Below, piece by piece: positions 16,260 through 25,023 of a DNA stretch of 50,796 nucleotides. Position numbers and translations under genes: made by a program. Every line of letters begins with the position of its first letter. Position 1 is the first letter of the stretch. A model generated the notes under the pieces. That model was not told the DNA's origin, searched no databases, and saw only the letters and a program-made list of their open reading frames with translations. The DNA lies in NCBI GenBank assembly GCA_015232355.1, contig JADFZW010000035.1:1-50796 (forward strand), given 5' to 3'. Origin of the DNA: Oligoflexia bacterium. Lineage in GTDB: Bacteria; Bdellovibrionota; Bacteriovoracia; Bacteriovoracales; Bacteriovoracaceae.

Positions 16260-16965
16260 AAAATCTGTTAGGAAAAAATATTTAGTTGAGATGATATATG
16301 AAATGGTTGAAATCAACAGGAAGTAGTTGTTCTTGCACTTTATGCTGTGTTAATTAATGTGGAAAGCTGGAGGGCGATTTAAATAGTCGGGAATGAAAGA
16401 TTGGATTTTTTTTGAATTTAATAATGGAATTCCCTCTCATCAAACAATCGGTAGAATTTTTTCAGGAAATGGACATTTTATTTATGGTGAAAGTTATGAG
16501 GAAAAGCAGGTTGCTATTGATGTCATGGTGGTTCCAGAGATGTTAGAACCATTAGACATTAAAGGTCTCATGATATCAGTAGATGTGTTGTTAAACACTC
16601 AAAAAGATATTGTAGCTAAGATTATCGATTCTAGGGCAAATTGCCCTCTAATGTTAAAAGGCAATCATAAAACGATCAATTAATCTGTCGATCAGCTTTT
16701 TCAAAATAATAAAGCAACAACACCATCTTTAGAAACTGTTGAAAAAGAGCACGGACGTTACACGACTAGAATTTATGATGTTATTGTTGTTGATAAGTAT
16801 AATTTACTACAAGCAATAGATTTGAAGTTGCTTATTGCTGTAGGTATAGTTCAACCGTTGTGTTGACAATCCAAATCTCAAGATAAAGAAATACTATATC
16901 GTCATGTGATTGGAAGATTGACTGTTGGTATGATTAATATAATGATTTTTATAACTTTTAATTGG
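16260..16965 (+). pseudogene. ISAs1-family transposase, degenerate
   Basis: In one main frame with several stops one can follow an ISAs1 transposase: a decayed lead, then F-NNGIPSHQTIGRIFS (16430-16480), DIKGLMISVDVLLNTQKDI with the family's DDE-type Asp, a spaced LMLKGNHK, then after a stop HGRYTTRIYDV and a ruined end. The usual family text is NGIPSHDTxxRVF and LALKGNQ. Stops at about 16356, 16681 and 16863 make it non-functional. It separates the glycosyltransferase gene from the epimerase module and probably brought them together. Confidence 0.82.
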
Positions 16966-16990
16966 CATTAAATGATAACACAAGGTCTAT

Positions 16991-17923
16991 GTGAAAAAAA
17001 TAAAAGTAGTAATTTTTGGTGGAGCAGGGTTTGTTGGTAACAGTATAGTAAAACTCATTGATAAAAAAAAATATGAGGTGGTTGTCTTTGATAATCTTTC
17101 AACTGGATTTGTTTCCAATTTAGAAGATATTGATGAATTCGAATTTGTTACTGGAGATATAAGAAAAGAATGCGATGTTGATAATGTTTTGAATGAGGCC
17201 GAAATTGTATATCATCTTGCTGCACTTACTTCTGTTGAAGAAAGTTTTTATAAGAGTGAATTATACTATGAAAATAATGTTTATGGAACACACAACATAG
17301 TAAGAGGGATGTTAAAAAATAAGGTAAGAAAAATTATTTATTCGAGTTCATCTGCAGTATATGGTGAAGTTCTAGCAAATGGGTATGATGAAAATTTTCT
17401 TCCAAATCCTAATAACATCTATGGATTAACAAAACTTGATGGCGAGTACATTATTAAGATCTATGCGATAAATGAAGGATTGGAGTACACTATTTTAAGA
17501 TACCAAAATGTGTATGGGCCGAAACAATCTTTTGATTCAGATTATTGTTCAGTTATTCCTCTTTTTATAAACAATGCTTTAAATGAGAAAGTTTTAAAAA
17601 TTTATGGTGATGGGGAACAGAGAAGAGATTTTGTCTATGTTGAAGATATTGCTAATGCAAATATTTTATCAATGAATAGTGGGGCAAATGAAACATTTAA
17701 TGTTGCGACTGGGGAATTGCTTTCAATAAATTATTTGGCCGAAAAAATAAAACAAATTGTGAACAAAAAAATTAAAATAGAACATTATCCTCCACGAAAG
17801 GGAGATGATCTAGGATCAGTTGTTGATACATCTAGGATAAAAGATGAATTAAAATGGTCTCCACAAACAACTTTTGAACAAGGTTTACTTAAAACATACA
17901 ACTATTATGCAGGAAAAAATTAA
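16991..17923 (+). CDS. NAD-dependent sugar-nucleotide epimerase (extended SDR)
   Basis: A 310-residue extended short-chain dehydrogenase. FGGAGFVG (9-16) is the Gly-rich NAD loop, DNLSTG follows the second strand, HLAALTSVEES (near 76) is the typical sugar-epimerase stretch, SSSSAVYGE carries the catalytic Ser/Thr and YGLTK the catalytic Tyr-Lys pair. RRDFVYVEDIA is the substrate-loop motif of UDP-glucose/UDP-GlcNAc 4-epimerases. The initiation codon is GTG at 16991. It most likely interconverts UDP-GlcNAc and UDP-GalNAc or a related pair. It overlaps the next gene by 17 bases if that starts at 17907, so the two are coupled. A 4,6-dehydratase is less likely because the S-T-D-E-V-Y-G motif is absent. 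Confidence 0.85.
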   Translation: MKKIKVVIFGGAGFVGNSIVKLIDKKKYEVVVFDNLSTGFVSNLEDIDEFEFVTGDIRKECDVDNVLNEAEIVYHLAALTSVEESFYKSELYYENNVYGTHNIVRGMLKNKVRKIIYSSSSAVYGEVLANGYDENFLPNPNNIYGLTKLDGEYIIKIYAINEGLEYTILRYQNVYGPKQSFDSDYCSVIPLFINNALNEKVLKIYGDGEQRRDFVYVEDIANANILSMNSGANETFNVATGELLSINYLAEKIKQIVNKKIKIEHYPPRKGDDLGSVVDTSRIKDELKWSPQTTFEQGLLKTYNYYAGKN

Positions 17924-18668
17924 ACTTTCATTAACAGTTTCTCAGCATTTTAATAAGGTTTATCCACATATTGTTAATTACACAGACGCTTTGGTTGTAC
18001 GTGATGTTAATAATATTCCAAATCTAAATCTTAAAAAATCATTTCATATGAATGGTTTTATTGATGATGATTTTGATAATGTATTTAAAGATGATTTTTT
18101 TTATAAATTAAAATTAAATAACATAAATCATCTTTCGTTTGATCTTGGTCCGAGTTGCAAAAAAATAGTATTTAAAGAATGTAACCTTGCCGATGGTCCA
18201 ATTTTTAGTAAAGAACAGATATTAGAGATTGGGTTATGTAAAATAAAACAAATAAGGTCTAAGTATAATGGCATAATTGCACTGGAAAATCTTGATTACC
18301 ACGAAGGTGGTGCTTATGAGCATATATGTGATCCTGACTTCATTAATTATTTTGTTAGAAAGCTTGATGTGAAACTTGCTCTTGATATTGGACATATGAA
18401 CGTTTCTTCGTACGTAAAAGGATTGGGAATAGATGAATATTTGAGAGAGCTTCCTCTAGATAAATTGGTTGAGCTTCATGTATCTCACGCAAATAAAGGT
18501 GATGATACTCATGGTGTTCTTGAAGAAAGTGATTATGCTATAATCGATAAAATTTTTTCAATTAAAAGACCTGATTTTGTTGTGTTTGAATATTTTAAAG
18601 ATTCATCAATAATAATTGATGAACAAATTAAGATATATAACTTTTTAAGAGGACACAACAACAGATAG
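17907..18668 (+). CDS. TIM-barrel protein related to DUF692 (MNIO) / sugar-phosphate isomerases
   Basis: About 253 residues from the ATG at 17907; an in-frame ATG also occurs at 17874. Visible motifs: ALENLDYHEGGAYEH with a Glu and an Asn, LALDIGHMNVSS with Asp and His, ELHVSH with two His, and DDTHGVLEESDY with an Asp-x-His. These follow the order and spacing of metal ligands in DUF692-type multinuclear iron oxidases and the related xylose-isomerase-like barrels. DUF692 enzymes oxidise peptide substrates, while the isomerase relatives act on sugars; in this setting a sugar substrate is more plausible. No precursor peptide was seen. It is coupled to the epimerase upstream and convergent with the WbqC gene eight bases downstream. 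Confidence 0.6.
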   Translation: MQEKIKLSLTVSQHFNKVYPHIVNYTDALVVRDVNNIPNLNLKKSFHMNGFIDDDFDNVFKDDFFYKLKLNNINHLSFDLGPSCKKIVFKECNLADGPIFSKEQILEIGLCKIKQIRSKYNGIIALENLDYHEGGAYEHICDPDFINYFVRKLDVKLALDIGHMNVSSYVKGLGIDEYLRELPLDKLVELHVSHANKGDDTHGVLEESDYAIIDKIFSIKRPDFVVFEYFKDSSIIIDEQIKIYNFLRGHNNR

Positions 18669-18676
18669 TTGAAATT

Positions 18677-19375
18677 TCATATGTTAGCTGATTCCATATT
18701 CATAACGTAATCTAAGCTAGAAAGATGAGAAATGAATGGTTGATGTAGTTGCGGATAAGTAGGGTGGGTGTAATTATGGTATTCAATTGCGATATTTGCT
18801 GCTAAAAAAGTATCCCCTTTTAAATAATCTCTGCCTGCTGGCCCAGAAAAATAAATGGTTGCGTGAAGTTTATCGGCAATTTGCAAAATTAGATCGCTTC
18901 CACGAATTTTTTCATCATAAGCGACAACTTCTGATGCTAGTGTGAGCTTGGTTCCTATGCCTAAAATAAATTTTACGAAATTAATTAGCTCCAAATTATA
19001 TTCAACTAATAATTCTTTTTTTTCGTTAATAATCTTTTCAATCTTTTCAAAATATTTTTCAAAATTTATAGTCTTCTTATAGTTGTAATATATTTTATTT
19101 AAGTACTTTGACTGCCATAATTGAGAATGATCTACTTGCACTTCTTGAATCAATTGCTCAAATTTACCTTTGCTTTTTACAGGTATACATATCCAATCAC
19201 TTCCACTAGTAGTTCTAATCTTATTTCTATTTTCAAAATATCTTTTTTTGAATTGAACATTATCAAGCAATACATACTGACAAGATTTAGTCATTTTATC
19301 AAAAAATCCAATCCAAGGAAAGTGTTCAGGTTGTTGGATAGCAATAATCTTTTTTGTTTTACTCAAGTTCTCCAT
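18677..19375 (-). CDS. WbqC-like family protein
   Basis: A protein of about 232 residues from ATG 19375 (MENLSKTKKI), which follows AAGGAG with a six-base spacer; an earlier in-frame ATG at 19405 lacks such a site. The start IIAIQQPEHFPWIGFFDKM, the segment VLLDNVQFKKRYFENRNKI and the ending HPTYPQLHQPFISHLSSLD are typical for the WbqC family, found in many O-antigen and capsule clusters. WbqC-like proteins are thought to act in amino-sugar modification, but the exact reaction is not established to my knowledge. It is the last gene of the minus-strand operon that begins with the SpsF-like/radical SAM fusion at 23645. Confidence 0.85.
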   Translation of the reverse strand: MENLSKTKKIIAIQQPEHFPWIGFFDKMTKSCQYVLLDNVQFKKRYFENRNKIRTTSGSDWICIPVKSKGKFEQLIQEVQVDHSQLWQSKYLNKIYYNYKKTINFEKYFEKIEKIINEKKELLVEYNLELINFVKFILGIGTKLTLASEVVAYDEKIRGSDLILQIADKLHATIYFSGPAGRDYLKGDTFLAANIAIEYHNYTHPTYPQLHQPFISHLSSLDYVMNMESANI

Positions 19376-19423
19376 CAAGATCTCCTTGTCAATCAAATAA
19401 AGCACCAGGCGGTCTTCTTTCGT

Positions 19424-20110
19424 TTACATTCTTCCTTTTAAAAGACAAAATGCTTCTGCATAATTAACTCCACATTCAACTCCTCTTATTTGTGCTCGCA
19501 CCTTTATTCCTTCTATAGATCTTGGATGAGGATATTGGCGAGATTCTCTTTCATAACATTTCATGGCCGTTAATTTATAATCTAATTCTAATGTTATATC
19601 CTCATACCAATTGGGTATAAAGTAATGTTCTTTAGAAGAAATTTGTTCAGTAGAAGAGATTACTTCATAACTGATTAATGCCTTAATAGTAGGATTACTT
19701 AAAAATCTACATGAGATCAGAGCTGAGTGATGAACAAAACGATGGTCTTGGTGTAAATCACCAAAATGAGGCAATAAAACAATTTCTGGTTTGAAGTTTA
19801 CAACCTCTTTTTCTAAAGGGATTAAAAGTTTTTGAACTCCTAAAGTATCCAGTCTTTCATCTGGCAGATCTAAGAAAACAGCTTTATTATAATTGATAAC
19901 TTTTTTTGCTTCAAGACAAGAATTTTTTTCTTCTTCAAATTTTTTCTCATCGAAAACTCTATCATAAACTCTATTAGCACAGAAAATAACATTAACCTCT
20001 TTCCCATTTCTTACATATTTGGCAATTGTTCCTCCGCAACCAAGGATTTCATCATCCATATGAGGAGCGATAACTAATATATTATTTCCAACAAACATTT
20101 TTGTACTCAC
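19424..20110 (-). CDS. PIG-L (LmbE-like) zinc deacetylase
   Basis: A 228-residue PIG-L family enzyme. The N-terminal motif APHMDDE (usual text HPDDE) has the His, Asp and Asp that bind zinc and act as base; a later LPHFGDLHQDHRFVHHSA gives the third zinc-binding His. The family removes N-acetyl groups from GlcNAc-type sugars, often at lipid- or nucleotide-linked stages. It starts with GTG at 20110 or ATG at 20098. The gene lies between SpsF (20130) and WbqC, with small gaps, so it belongs to the same transcript. Its neighbours suggest it deacetylates a precursor of the sugar that the aminotransferase and cytidylyltransferase build. Confidence 0.85.
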   Translation of the reverse strand: MSTKMFVGNNILVIAPHMDDEILGCGGTIAKYVRNGKEVNVIFCANRVYDRVFDEKKFEEEKNSCLEAKKVINYNKAVFLDLPDERLDTLGVQKLLIPLEKEVVNFKPEIVLLPHFGDLHQDHRFVHHSALISCRFLSNPTIKALISYEVISSTEQISSKEHYFIPNWYEDITLELDYKLTAMKCYERESRQYPHPRSIEGIKVRAQIRGVECGVNYAEAFCLLKGRM

Positions 20111-20129
20111 ATGTTAATAAAAATTTAAC

Positions 20130-20807
20130 TTAAATTAAATCTCTGATTCCAAAAAAATTGTTTTTGGGGTAATGAGTTTTAAAGATATCATTTATTTTTT
20201 GATAATCTTCTAGATAATCGATATCTAATTTTAATTTACTTCCAAAAATATCTTTAGGTGCTCTAAGGTATTTAAAAATAAATTCTTCTTTGTTATCCCA
20301 AAAATATTGAGTAACGTGCTCTCGGTGTGAAGCATTTAGATTTTTGTTTTTTAAAGACATAATTTTTTGGGCATTAGCAACTTCTGCCCCTATTCCATCT
20401 GGATATCCGTTATCCATATATGGTATGTTATTAAATGAATAATCTGCTTGTTGCTGACAATGAAATTCAATCACACGGTCAATTTCAATTGGATCAAGAA
20501 TTGGATTGTCGGCACAAATACGAACTACTGTTTCAGGCATATATTTTTCTATTAATAACCAGTATCTACTTAAAACATCAAATTCATCCCCTTGAATAGT
20601 TTCTATATTTTGAGAAGTACAATAATTTAATAGTACTTTATTTTCTTTGGTAGTGGATGTACATAGAACAATTGTATTAATTTTATTGCATTTTTTTAAT
20701 CTTTTAATTATATGTCCGATTAATGGAGTCCCACATAGATCCATCATTACTTTACCGGGAAGTCTAGAGGATCCCATACGTGCTTGTATCCCACAAACTA
20801 CATTCAT
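20130..20807 (-). CDS. SpsF/NeuA-like cytidylyltransferase
   Basis: A 225-residue sugar nucleotidyltransferase. ARMGSSRLPGK at 9-19 is the intact CTP-binding loop, and RICADNPILDP near residue 98 holds the Asp that binds the metal. ASHREHVTQYFW is also typical of the SpsF branch. Members activate acidic or amino sugars as CMP-sugars. It sits immediately after the DegT aminotransferase, the same order as spsE/spsF-type and pse-type clusters. The contrast with the degenerate SpsF-like domain fused to a radical SAM enzyme two genes upstream is notable: here all active-site motifs are intact. Confidence 0.87.
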   Translation of the reverse strand: MNVVCGIQARMGSSRLPGKVMMDLCGTPLIGHIIKRLKKCNKINTIVLCTSTTKENKVLLNYCTSQNIETIQGDEFDVLSRYWLLIEKYMPETVVRICADNPILDPIEIDRVIEFHCQQQADYSFNNIPYMDNGYPDGIGAEVANAQKIMSLKNKNLNASHREHVTQYFWDNKEEFIFKYLRAPKDIFGSKLKLDIDYLEDYQKINDIFKTHYPKNNFFGIRDLI

Positions 20808-20842
20808 AAATATTTTATCCTCTTATCTTAAATGGTTATTCA

Positions 20843-21877
20843 TTAATTTAATAATATGGTCTTTAATTCAGAAATATTTTTATTTGCATATTCCCAGCCA
20901 AAGTAAATAGGAGGGCATTTATGATTGTCCGCTATCCATTCAGAGTTAGGCAATTTAATATCCAATCCATCAATGATATGACCAAAATCACTTTTATTGA
21001 ATACCTTACCTGTTTCAATTTTTAAATTGCTATATTCAAAAATGATATATTTATAATAACCTGATTTCATTCCACATGGATAATTGATTTTATTTTGAAA
21101 AATTTCATCATACTTTTGTGCTAATTCTGTTTTCCAATTTAAGATTTCATTCAATCGTTGCATTTGAACTATACCTAAAGCTGCTGTAAACTCATTCATT
21201 CTGTAATTAAAACCATTTTTCAATGGATAATTAACTTTACCATCAATGACTTTTTTCCCGTAATTTCTAAATAATCTAGTCCATTCTATCAGATCATTAT
21301 CTTTACTTACGATCATACCTCCTTCACCTGTAGGCATGGTCTTTGTAGAATAAAAGGAATAAGCTCCAGCTATGCCGAAGTCTCCAGCCATTCTACCATT
21401 AAAAATTCCTCCATGAGCATGAGCACAGTCTTCTACTAAGAATATTTTTTTCCTGTCACAGAATTTAACTAATTCATCGATATCAAAAGCAATGTGTCCT
21501 CCTATATGCACAACAATTATAACCTTAGTTTTTTCAGTGACCTTCTTTTTAATATCTTCAAGAGAGATACAAAGATCATATTTATTACAATCAGCGTATA
21601 CAACTGTTGCTCCTGCCATTTTCACTGCTTGAGAAGTTGCATAGAATGTATTTGTAGGTACGATAACTTCTTTATCTTGAACTTTTAAATACGAAAGAAT
21701 AGTAAGAAGTGCGGTCCCACCATTAGTAACTGCTGCAGAGTTTAGATTAGTGTACTCTGAAAATTTGTTTTCGAATTCTTTTACCATTAATCCTTCAGAC
21801 CAAAAATTGCTTTCAAAAACTTTATCTAGAAGCTTATAATATTCTTTTTTATTTTTTTCGTCGAATGGAAGAATCAT
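20843..21877 (-). CDS. DegT/DnrJ/EryC1/StrS-type PLP aminotransferase
   Basis: A 344-residue sugar aminotransferase. NGGTALLTIL near residue 58 is the phosphate-binding loop, VEDCAHAHGG contains the Asp that contacts the pyridine nitrogen, and YSTKTMPTGEGGMIV carries the Schiff-base Lys. The family converts keto-sugar nucleotides to amino sugars with glutamate as donor. It is a little shorter than the usual 370-400 residues. Translation starts at ATG after AAGGAG. It lies between the radical SAM fusion (21906) and SpsF; together these could form, aminate and activate one unusual sugar. Confidence 0.88.
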   Translation of the reverse strand: MILPFDEKNKKEYYKLLDKVFESNFWSEGLMVKEFENKFSEYTNLNSAAVTNGGTALLTILSYLKVQDKEVIVPTNTFYATSQAVKMAGATVVYADCNKYDLCISLEDIKKKVTEKTKVIIVVHIGGHIAFDIDELVKFCDRKKIFLVEDCAHAHGGIFNGRMAGDFGIAGAYSFYSTKTMPTGEGGMIVSKDNDLIEWTRLFRNYGKKVIDGKVNYPLKNGFNYRMNEFTAALGIVQMQRLNEILNWKTELAQKYDEIFQNKINYPCGMKSGYYKYIIFEYSNLKIETGKVFNKSDFGHIIDGLDIKLPNSEWIADNHKCPPIYFGWEYANKNISELKTILLN

Positions 21878-21905
21878 CTTAGGAATCTCCTTTGCTTAAC
21901 TTAAG

Positions 21906-23645
21906 TTAGATGAAATTTACGGATTTAATTTTTTCCAGATCACCAAGAAGAGTGTTAAATTTAGTCAATCGACAAGGAGGACAATGTTTTTTGCAAAAAC
22001 TTGGATCGGCAACCATTTTTATTTGCTCAAATCGTTCTCTACCTTTCCAAATCGAAGAGAACGAATCTTGATGCAAATTTCCTATTGGTTTTGTCCATGA
22101 ATAAATATTTAATCTGCCACAAAGATAAACATCTCCATTCGCAGTAACTACGGTAGTAAGACTGTGGCACTTACATGACAAGTTGTTATTCCCAACTATC
22201 TTATTATTTTTCATGTCGTCGATGAGAATTTTAAAATTTGGGGTATTATATTTAGTTAAAAAAGTTAAATCAGTATTGGAAGAGAGTTCTGGATTATCAA
22301 TCACAGGTCGAAATTGAATATATTTAACTCCATAGCTGTACAATCTAAATATTAGCTCCTCAATATTTGAAAGATTATTTTTAGTAACTACATGACCGAT
22401 ACCACAAACAGCTTTGCTTTTAGAAAATTGTTGAATATTTTTTAAAACACCTTCGAAATCATTGTGATTTTTATTTTCAAACATCTCTACTTCAGTAGTA
22501 GCATCTAAGCTGACTCGAATCCATTCAAATTCTTCTATTATTTCCTTTGGTAACGAATTACTTCCATTTGTGATTAATCCTACGGCCAATCCAATTTTTT
22601 TTATACTTTTAATTAGTTCACAAAAATCTTCATGTAGGGTAGGTTCTCCTCCTCCCTCAATAACAATTCCCTTTGTACCTCCTTCTCTTAAATCTGCAAA
22701 TAAATTAAGGAGTACATCTTTTGCTAAGGTTGCATTGCAATTAGTTCTTTTTCTTAATTGAGCATCTGAACACCAGATGCATTTAAAATTACATCGATCA
22801 GTTAATGATAGTTCTACGCTTATTGGATAGATATGATGATCATTGCTCAATAATGCTTCAATTTTTTTTGGAAATAAAAATAACTTATTTAATCCAACTT
22901 CACCTACAGTTGTTAACTTTTTACTAATATCTAAAAGTTGAGGTTTTTCTTTAAGTGTTTGAAAAATATCTATTGTTTTAGTACTAGACGAAGATTTAAT
23001 TATTTCTTTAATAAATATGTAATCATTGAATGAATTCAATGCGAATGAATAATATGGGTTGTTACAAGAGGGAGAATCCATTTTTTGAATTTTTAATTCA
23101 TCAACTCGTTTTTTTATGTGGTGACTAGGGTTCATTTTACTTTCAATATCTAATTCTATAGACGTGAGATATTTGAGCGCACTATGTTCAAATATATCGA
23201 CACCAACGCCATAAGGTAAACCATTAAAATGTTCATTGTAACTATAATCATATCCTCCAGATATATGAGAATTTAGAAGTTCTTTGGTGAATTCTATAGA
23301 TATCAGAGGATAGTTTCCATAAACCAAAACTAATGTTTTTACGTTAATTGAATTCGCGGCCCCAAGGCATCGCTCGATCAAATTATTGCTATCGCCTCTG
23401 AAAATTTTATACTGTTGAGTAAGAGCATATTCACAAAGAGAGTCATCTGTTTTTTCAGTAGTTGTTGCGATTATAATTTTGTCTACATTGACTATATTTG
23501 ATTTTTCTACTCTATCGTAAATGTAATCTATCAATAAAATCTTTTTTTCTGCATCACCCATATCGAGGAGCCATCTTCCAATGTAACTCGGAGATGAGTG
23601 TTTGAATAATAATACAGCACCAATGTCATTCATGATTTTGCGCAA
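21906..23645 (-). CDS. Fusion: degenerate SpsF-like nucleotidyltransferase domain plus radical SAM/SPASM enzyme
   Basis: A 579-residue two-domain protein. Residues 8-240 align in pattern with SpsF cytidylyltransferases (IIIATTTEKTDDSL, FRGDSNNLIERCLGAA, GVGVDIF), but the CTP loop ARxGSxRLPGK is replaced by FKHSSPSYIGRW, and the metal-binding Asp of G-D-x-P-L is Asn111 (GNYPLIS). Residues 270-460 are a radical SAM domain with C285-x3-C289-x2-C292 for the 4Fe-4S cluster and GGGEPTLHEDF. Residues 491-558 are a SPASM-like Cys cluster (C491, C493, C509, C551, C555, C558) for extra Fe-S clusters. The front domain probably binds a sugar nucleotide without activating it and may present it to the radical site; this is inference. 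The first codon is TTG at 23645, or ATG at 23633. It heads the operon toward DegT, SpsF, PIG-L and WbqC. Confidence 0.82.
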   Translation of the reverse strand: MRKIMNDIGAVLLFKHSSPSYIGRWLLDMGDAEKKILLIDYIYDRVEKSNIVNVDKIIIATTTEKTDDSLCEYALTQQYKIFRGDSNNLIERCLGAANSINVKTLVLVYGNYPLISIEFTKELLNSHISGGYDYSYNEHFNGLPYGVGVDIFEHSALKYLTSIELDIESKMNPSHHIKKRVDELKIQKMDSPSCNNPYYSFALNSFNDYIFIKEIIKSSSSTKTIDIFQTLKEKPQLLDISKKLTTVGEVGLNKLFLFPKKIEALLSNDHHIYPISVELSLTDRCNFKCIWCSDAQLRKRTNCNATLAKDVLLNLFADLREGGTKGIVIEGGGEPTLHEDFCELIKSIKKIGLAVGLITNGSNSLPKEIIEEFEWIRVSLDATTEVEMFENKNHNDFEGVLKNIQQFSKSKAVCGIGHVVTKNNLSNIEELIFRLYSYGVKYIQFRPVIDNPELSSNTDLTFLTKYNTPNFKILIDDMKNNKIVGNNNLSCKCHSLTTVVTANGDVYLCGRLNIYSWTKPIGNLHQDSFSSIWKGRERFEQIKMVADPSFCKKHCPPCRLTKFNTLLGDLEKIKSVNFI

Positions 23646-23942
23646 TTCTCCCTCTTAATTATTTTTTAAACCTAATTATTGCAAGTTTTTGAATCTGCAC
23701 ACCGGCCGTAAGGCCCGGCATTGGCGATCCTGAATGCGTTTCGGCCAAGGCCGAAATTGCTTTCATAGAAAATTTATCATTAAAAATAACTAAGATCATT
23801 TTTTATATTCATAAAATCATAGCGTAAACTATTTGTCGATCACATATCATATTAGATGCTTTAAATTATATTTGTTGATAAAATGATAAACTTGTGTAAT
23901 TTTTTTAATGTATTAAAAAGTTGCTAAAAGGGGAAATATTTT
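23646..23942. promoter_or_regulatory. Divergent intergenic region with GC-rich palindromes
   Basis: About 300 bp between two divergent operons, each headed by a radical SAM gene. In an otherwise AT-rich sequence it holds a GC-rich island at 23700-23756 with a perfect 18-bp palindromic hairpin TTTCGGCC-AA-GGCCGAAA (23739-23756) and a second stem GGCC-GTAA-GGCC (23704-23715). These may be REP-like repeats or binding sites. Promoters for both directions should lie here, but I could not assign boxes. Confidence 0.5.
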
Positions 23943-25013
23943 TTGGGTACAAAAATAGAAAAGGACCAAATAATATTATCAGATTTATACAATGTGATGA
24001 AATTTCACTGGAAGAGAGGAAAAGGGCATTTAATTCCTTATTTGTGGAATAGATATCAATGGTATCACAATCCTAAAGCACTTACGCTGTCAAAATATCC
24101 TTTGCATGTTGATGTAGAGATATCATCAATATGTAATATGAAATGTCCAATGTGTTACACAAATACTGAAATTTTTAATAAAAGAGTTTCAAAAACTTTA
24201 ATGAATTTTGAGCTCTTTAAAAAGATTATTGATGAATCAGCAAACCATAACTTATTTTCAATACGATTATCATTACGAGGGGAAGCATTGCTTAATCCTA
24301 ATTTTTTAGAGATGATAAAATATGCCAAAGAGATGGGGATTAAAGAAGTTTCAACTTTAACAAATGGATTGTTGTTGGATGAAGATCTTTTTATGGGAAT
24401 GGTTAGAAATGGTTTGGATTGGTTGACAATTTCGATTGATGGTTGGGGTGAAAAATATGAACAAATTAGAAAACCTGCAAAATTTGATGAAATTTACAAG
24501 CGTATAATGACTTTTTATGAAATAAAGAAAAAAATAAAAAGCGTTAAACCTGTCATTAAAGTTCAAAGTGTTTGGCCGGCCATTCAAGAAAATCCTGAAT
24601 ATTTTTATTCATTGTTTAGACCATATGTCGACGAAGTAGCATCAAATCCATTAATTGATTTTTTGAGAGAGGATAGTGATATTTCTTATGATGAAAAATT
24701 TACATGTCCATATGTATGGCAACGGATAAGCATTGGCGCTGATGGAAACATATTAATGTGCCAATGTGATGAGATGGAAGAAAATTTATTAGGAAATGTG
24801 AGTGTAGACAGTATCTATAATATATGGAATGGTGAAGAGTTAAATAATGTAAGGCAAATTCACAAGCAAAAAAAAGGGCATCTAGTTTTTAATCCTTGCA
24901 AGCACTGCTCTTATCCTCGAAAAAAAGTTGAATATGAAGAAATAGAAGTATCTAAACATAAAGTAATAGTTGAAAAGTACGTTGGTCGAGAAGACCATAT
25001 AAAAATCAATTAG
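23943..25013 (+). CDS. Radical SAM/SPASM-domain enzyme
   Basis: A 356-residue protein starting with TTG at 23943, after a GGGG-containing site (AAAAGGGGAA) eight bases upstream; a later ATG (codon 19) is an alternative. C64-x3-C68-x2-C71 (ICNMKCPMC) binds the radical SAM 4Fe-4S cluster. RLSLRGEALLNP corresponds to the GGE motif. CPYVWQRISIGADGNILMCQCD, then CKHCSYPRKK form a C-terminal SPASM-like region with further Cys ligands. SPASM enzymes act on peptides, but a branch occurs in sugar and lipid clusters with unknown reactions. Ten bases before the next gene, a NeuB-family synthase, so the two probably act on one nine-carbon-sugar pathway. It differs from 21906-23645 in lacking the fused domain. 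Confidence 0.85.
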   Translation: MGTKIEKDQIILSDLYNVMKFHWKRGKGHLIPYLWNRYQWYHNPKALTLSKYPLHVDVEISSICNMKCPMCYTNTEIFNKRVSKTLMNFELFKKIIDESANHNLFSIRLSLRGEALLNPNFLEMIKYAKEMGIKEVSTLTNGLLLDEDLFMGMVRNGLDWLTISIDGWGEKYEQIRKPAKFDEIYKRIMTFYEIKKKIKSVKPVIKVQSVWPAIQENPEYFYSLFRPYVDEVASNPLIDFLREDSDISYDEKFTCPYVWQRISIGADGNILMCQCDEMEENLLGNVSVDSIYNIWNGEELNNVRQIHKQKKGHLVFNPCKHCSYPRKKVEYEEIEVSKHKVIVEKYVGREDHIKIN

Positions 25014-25023
25014 GAGATGAATT

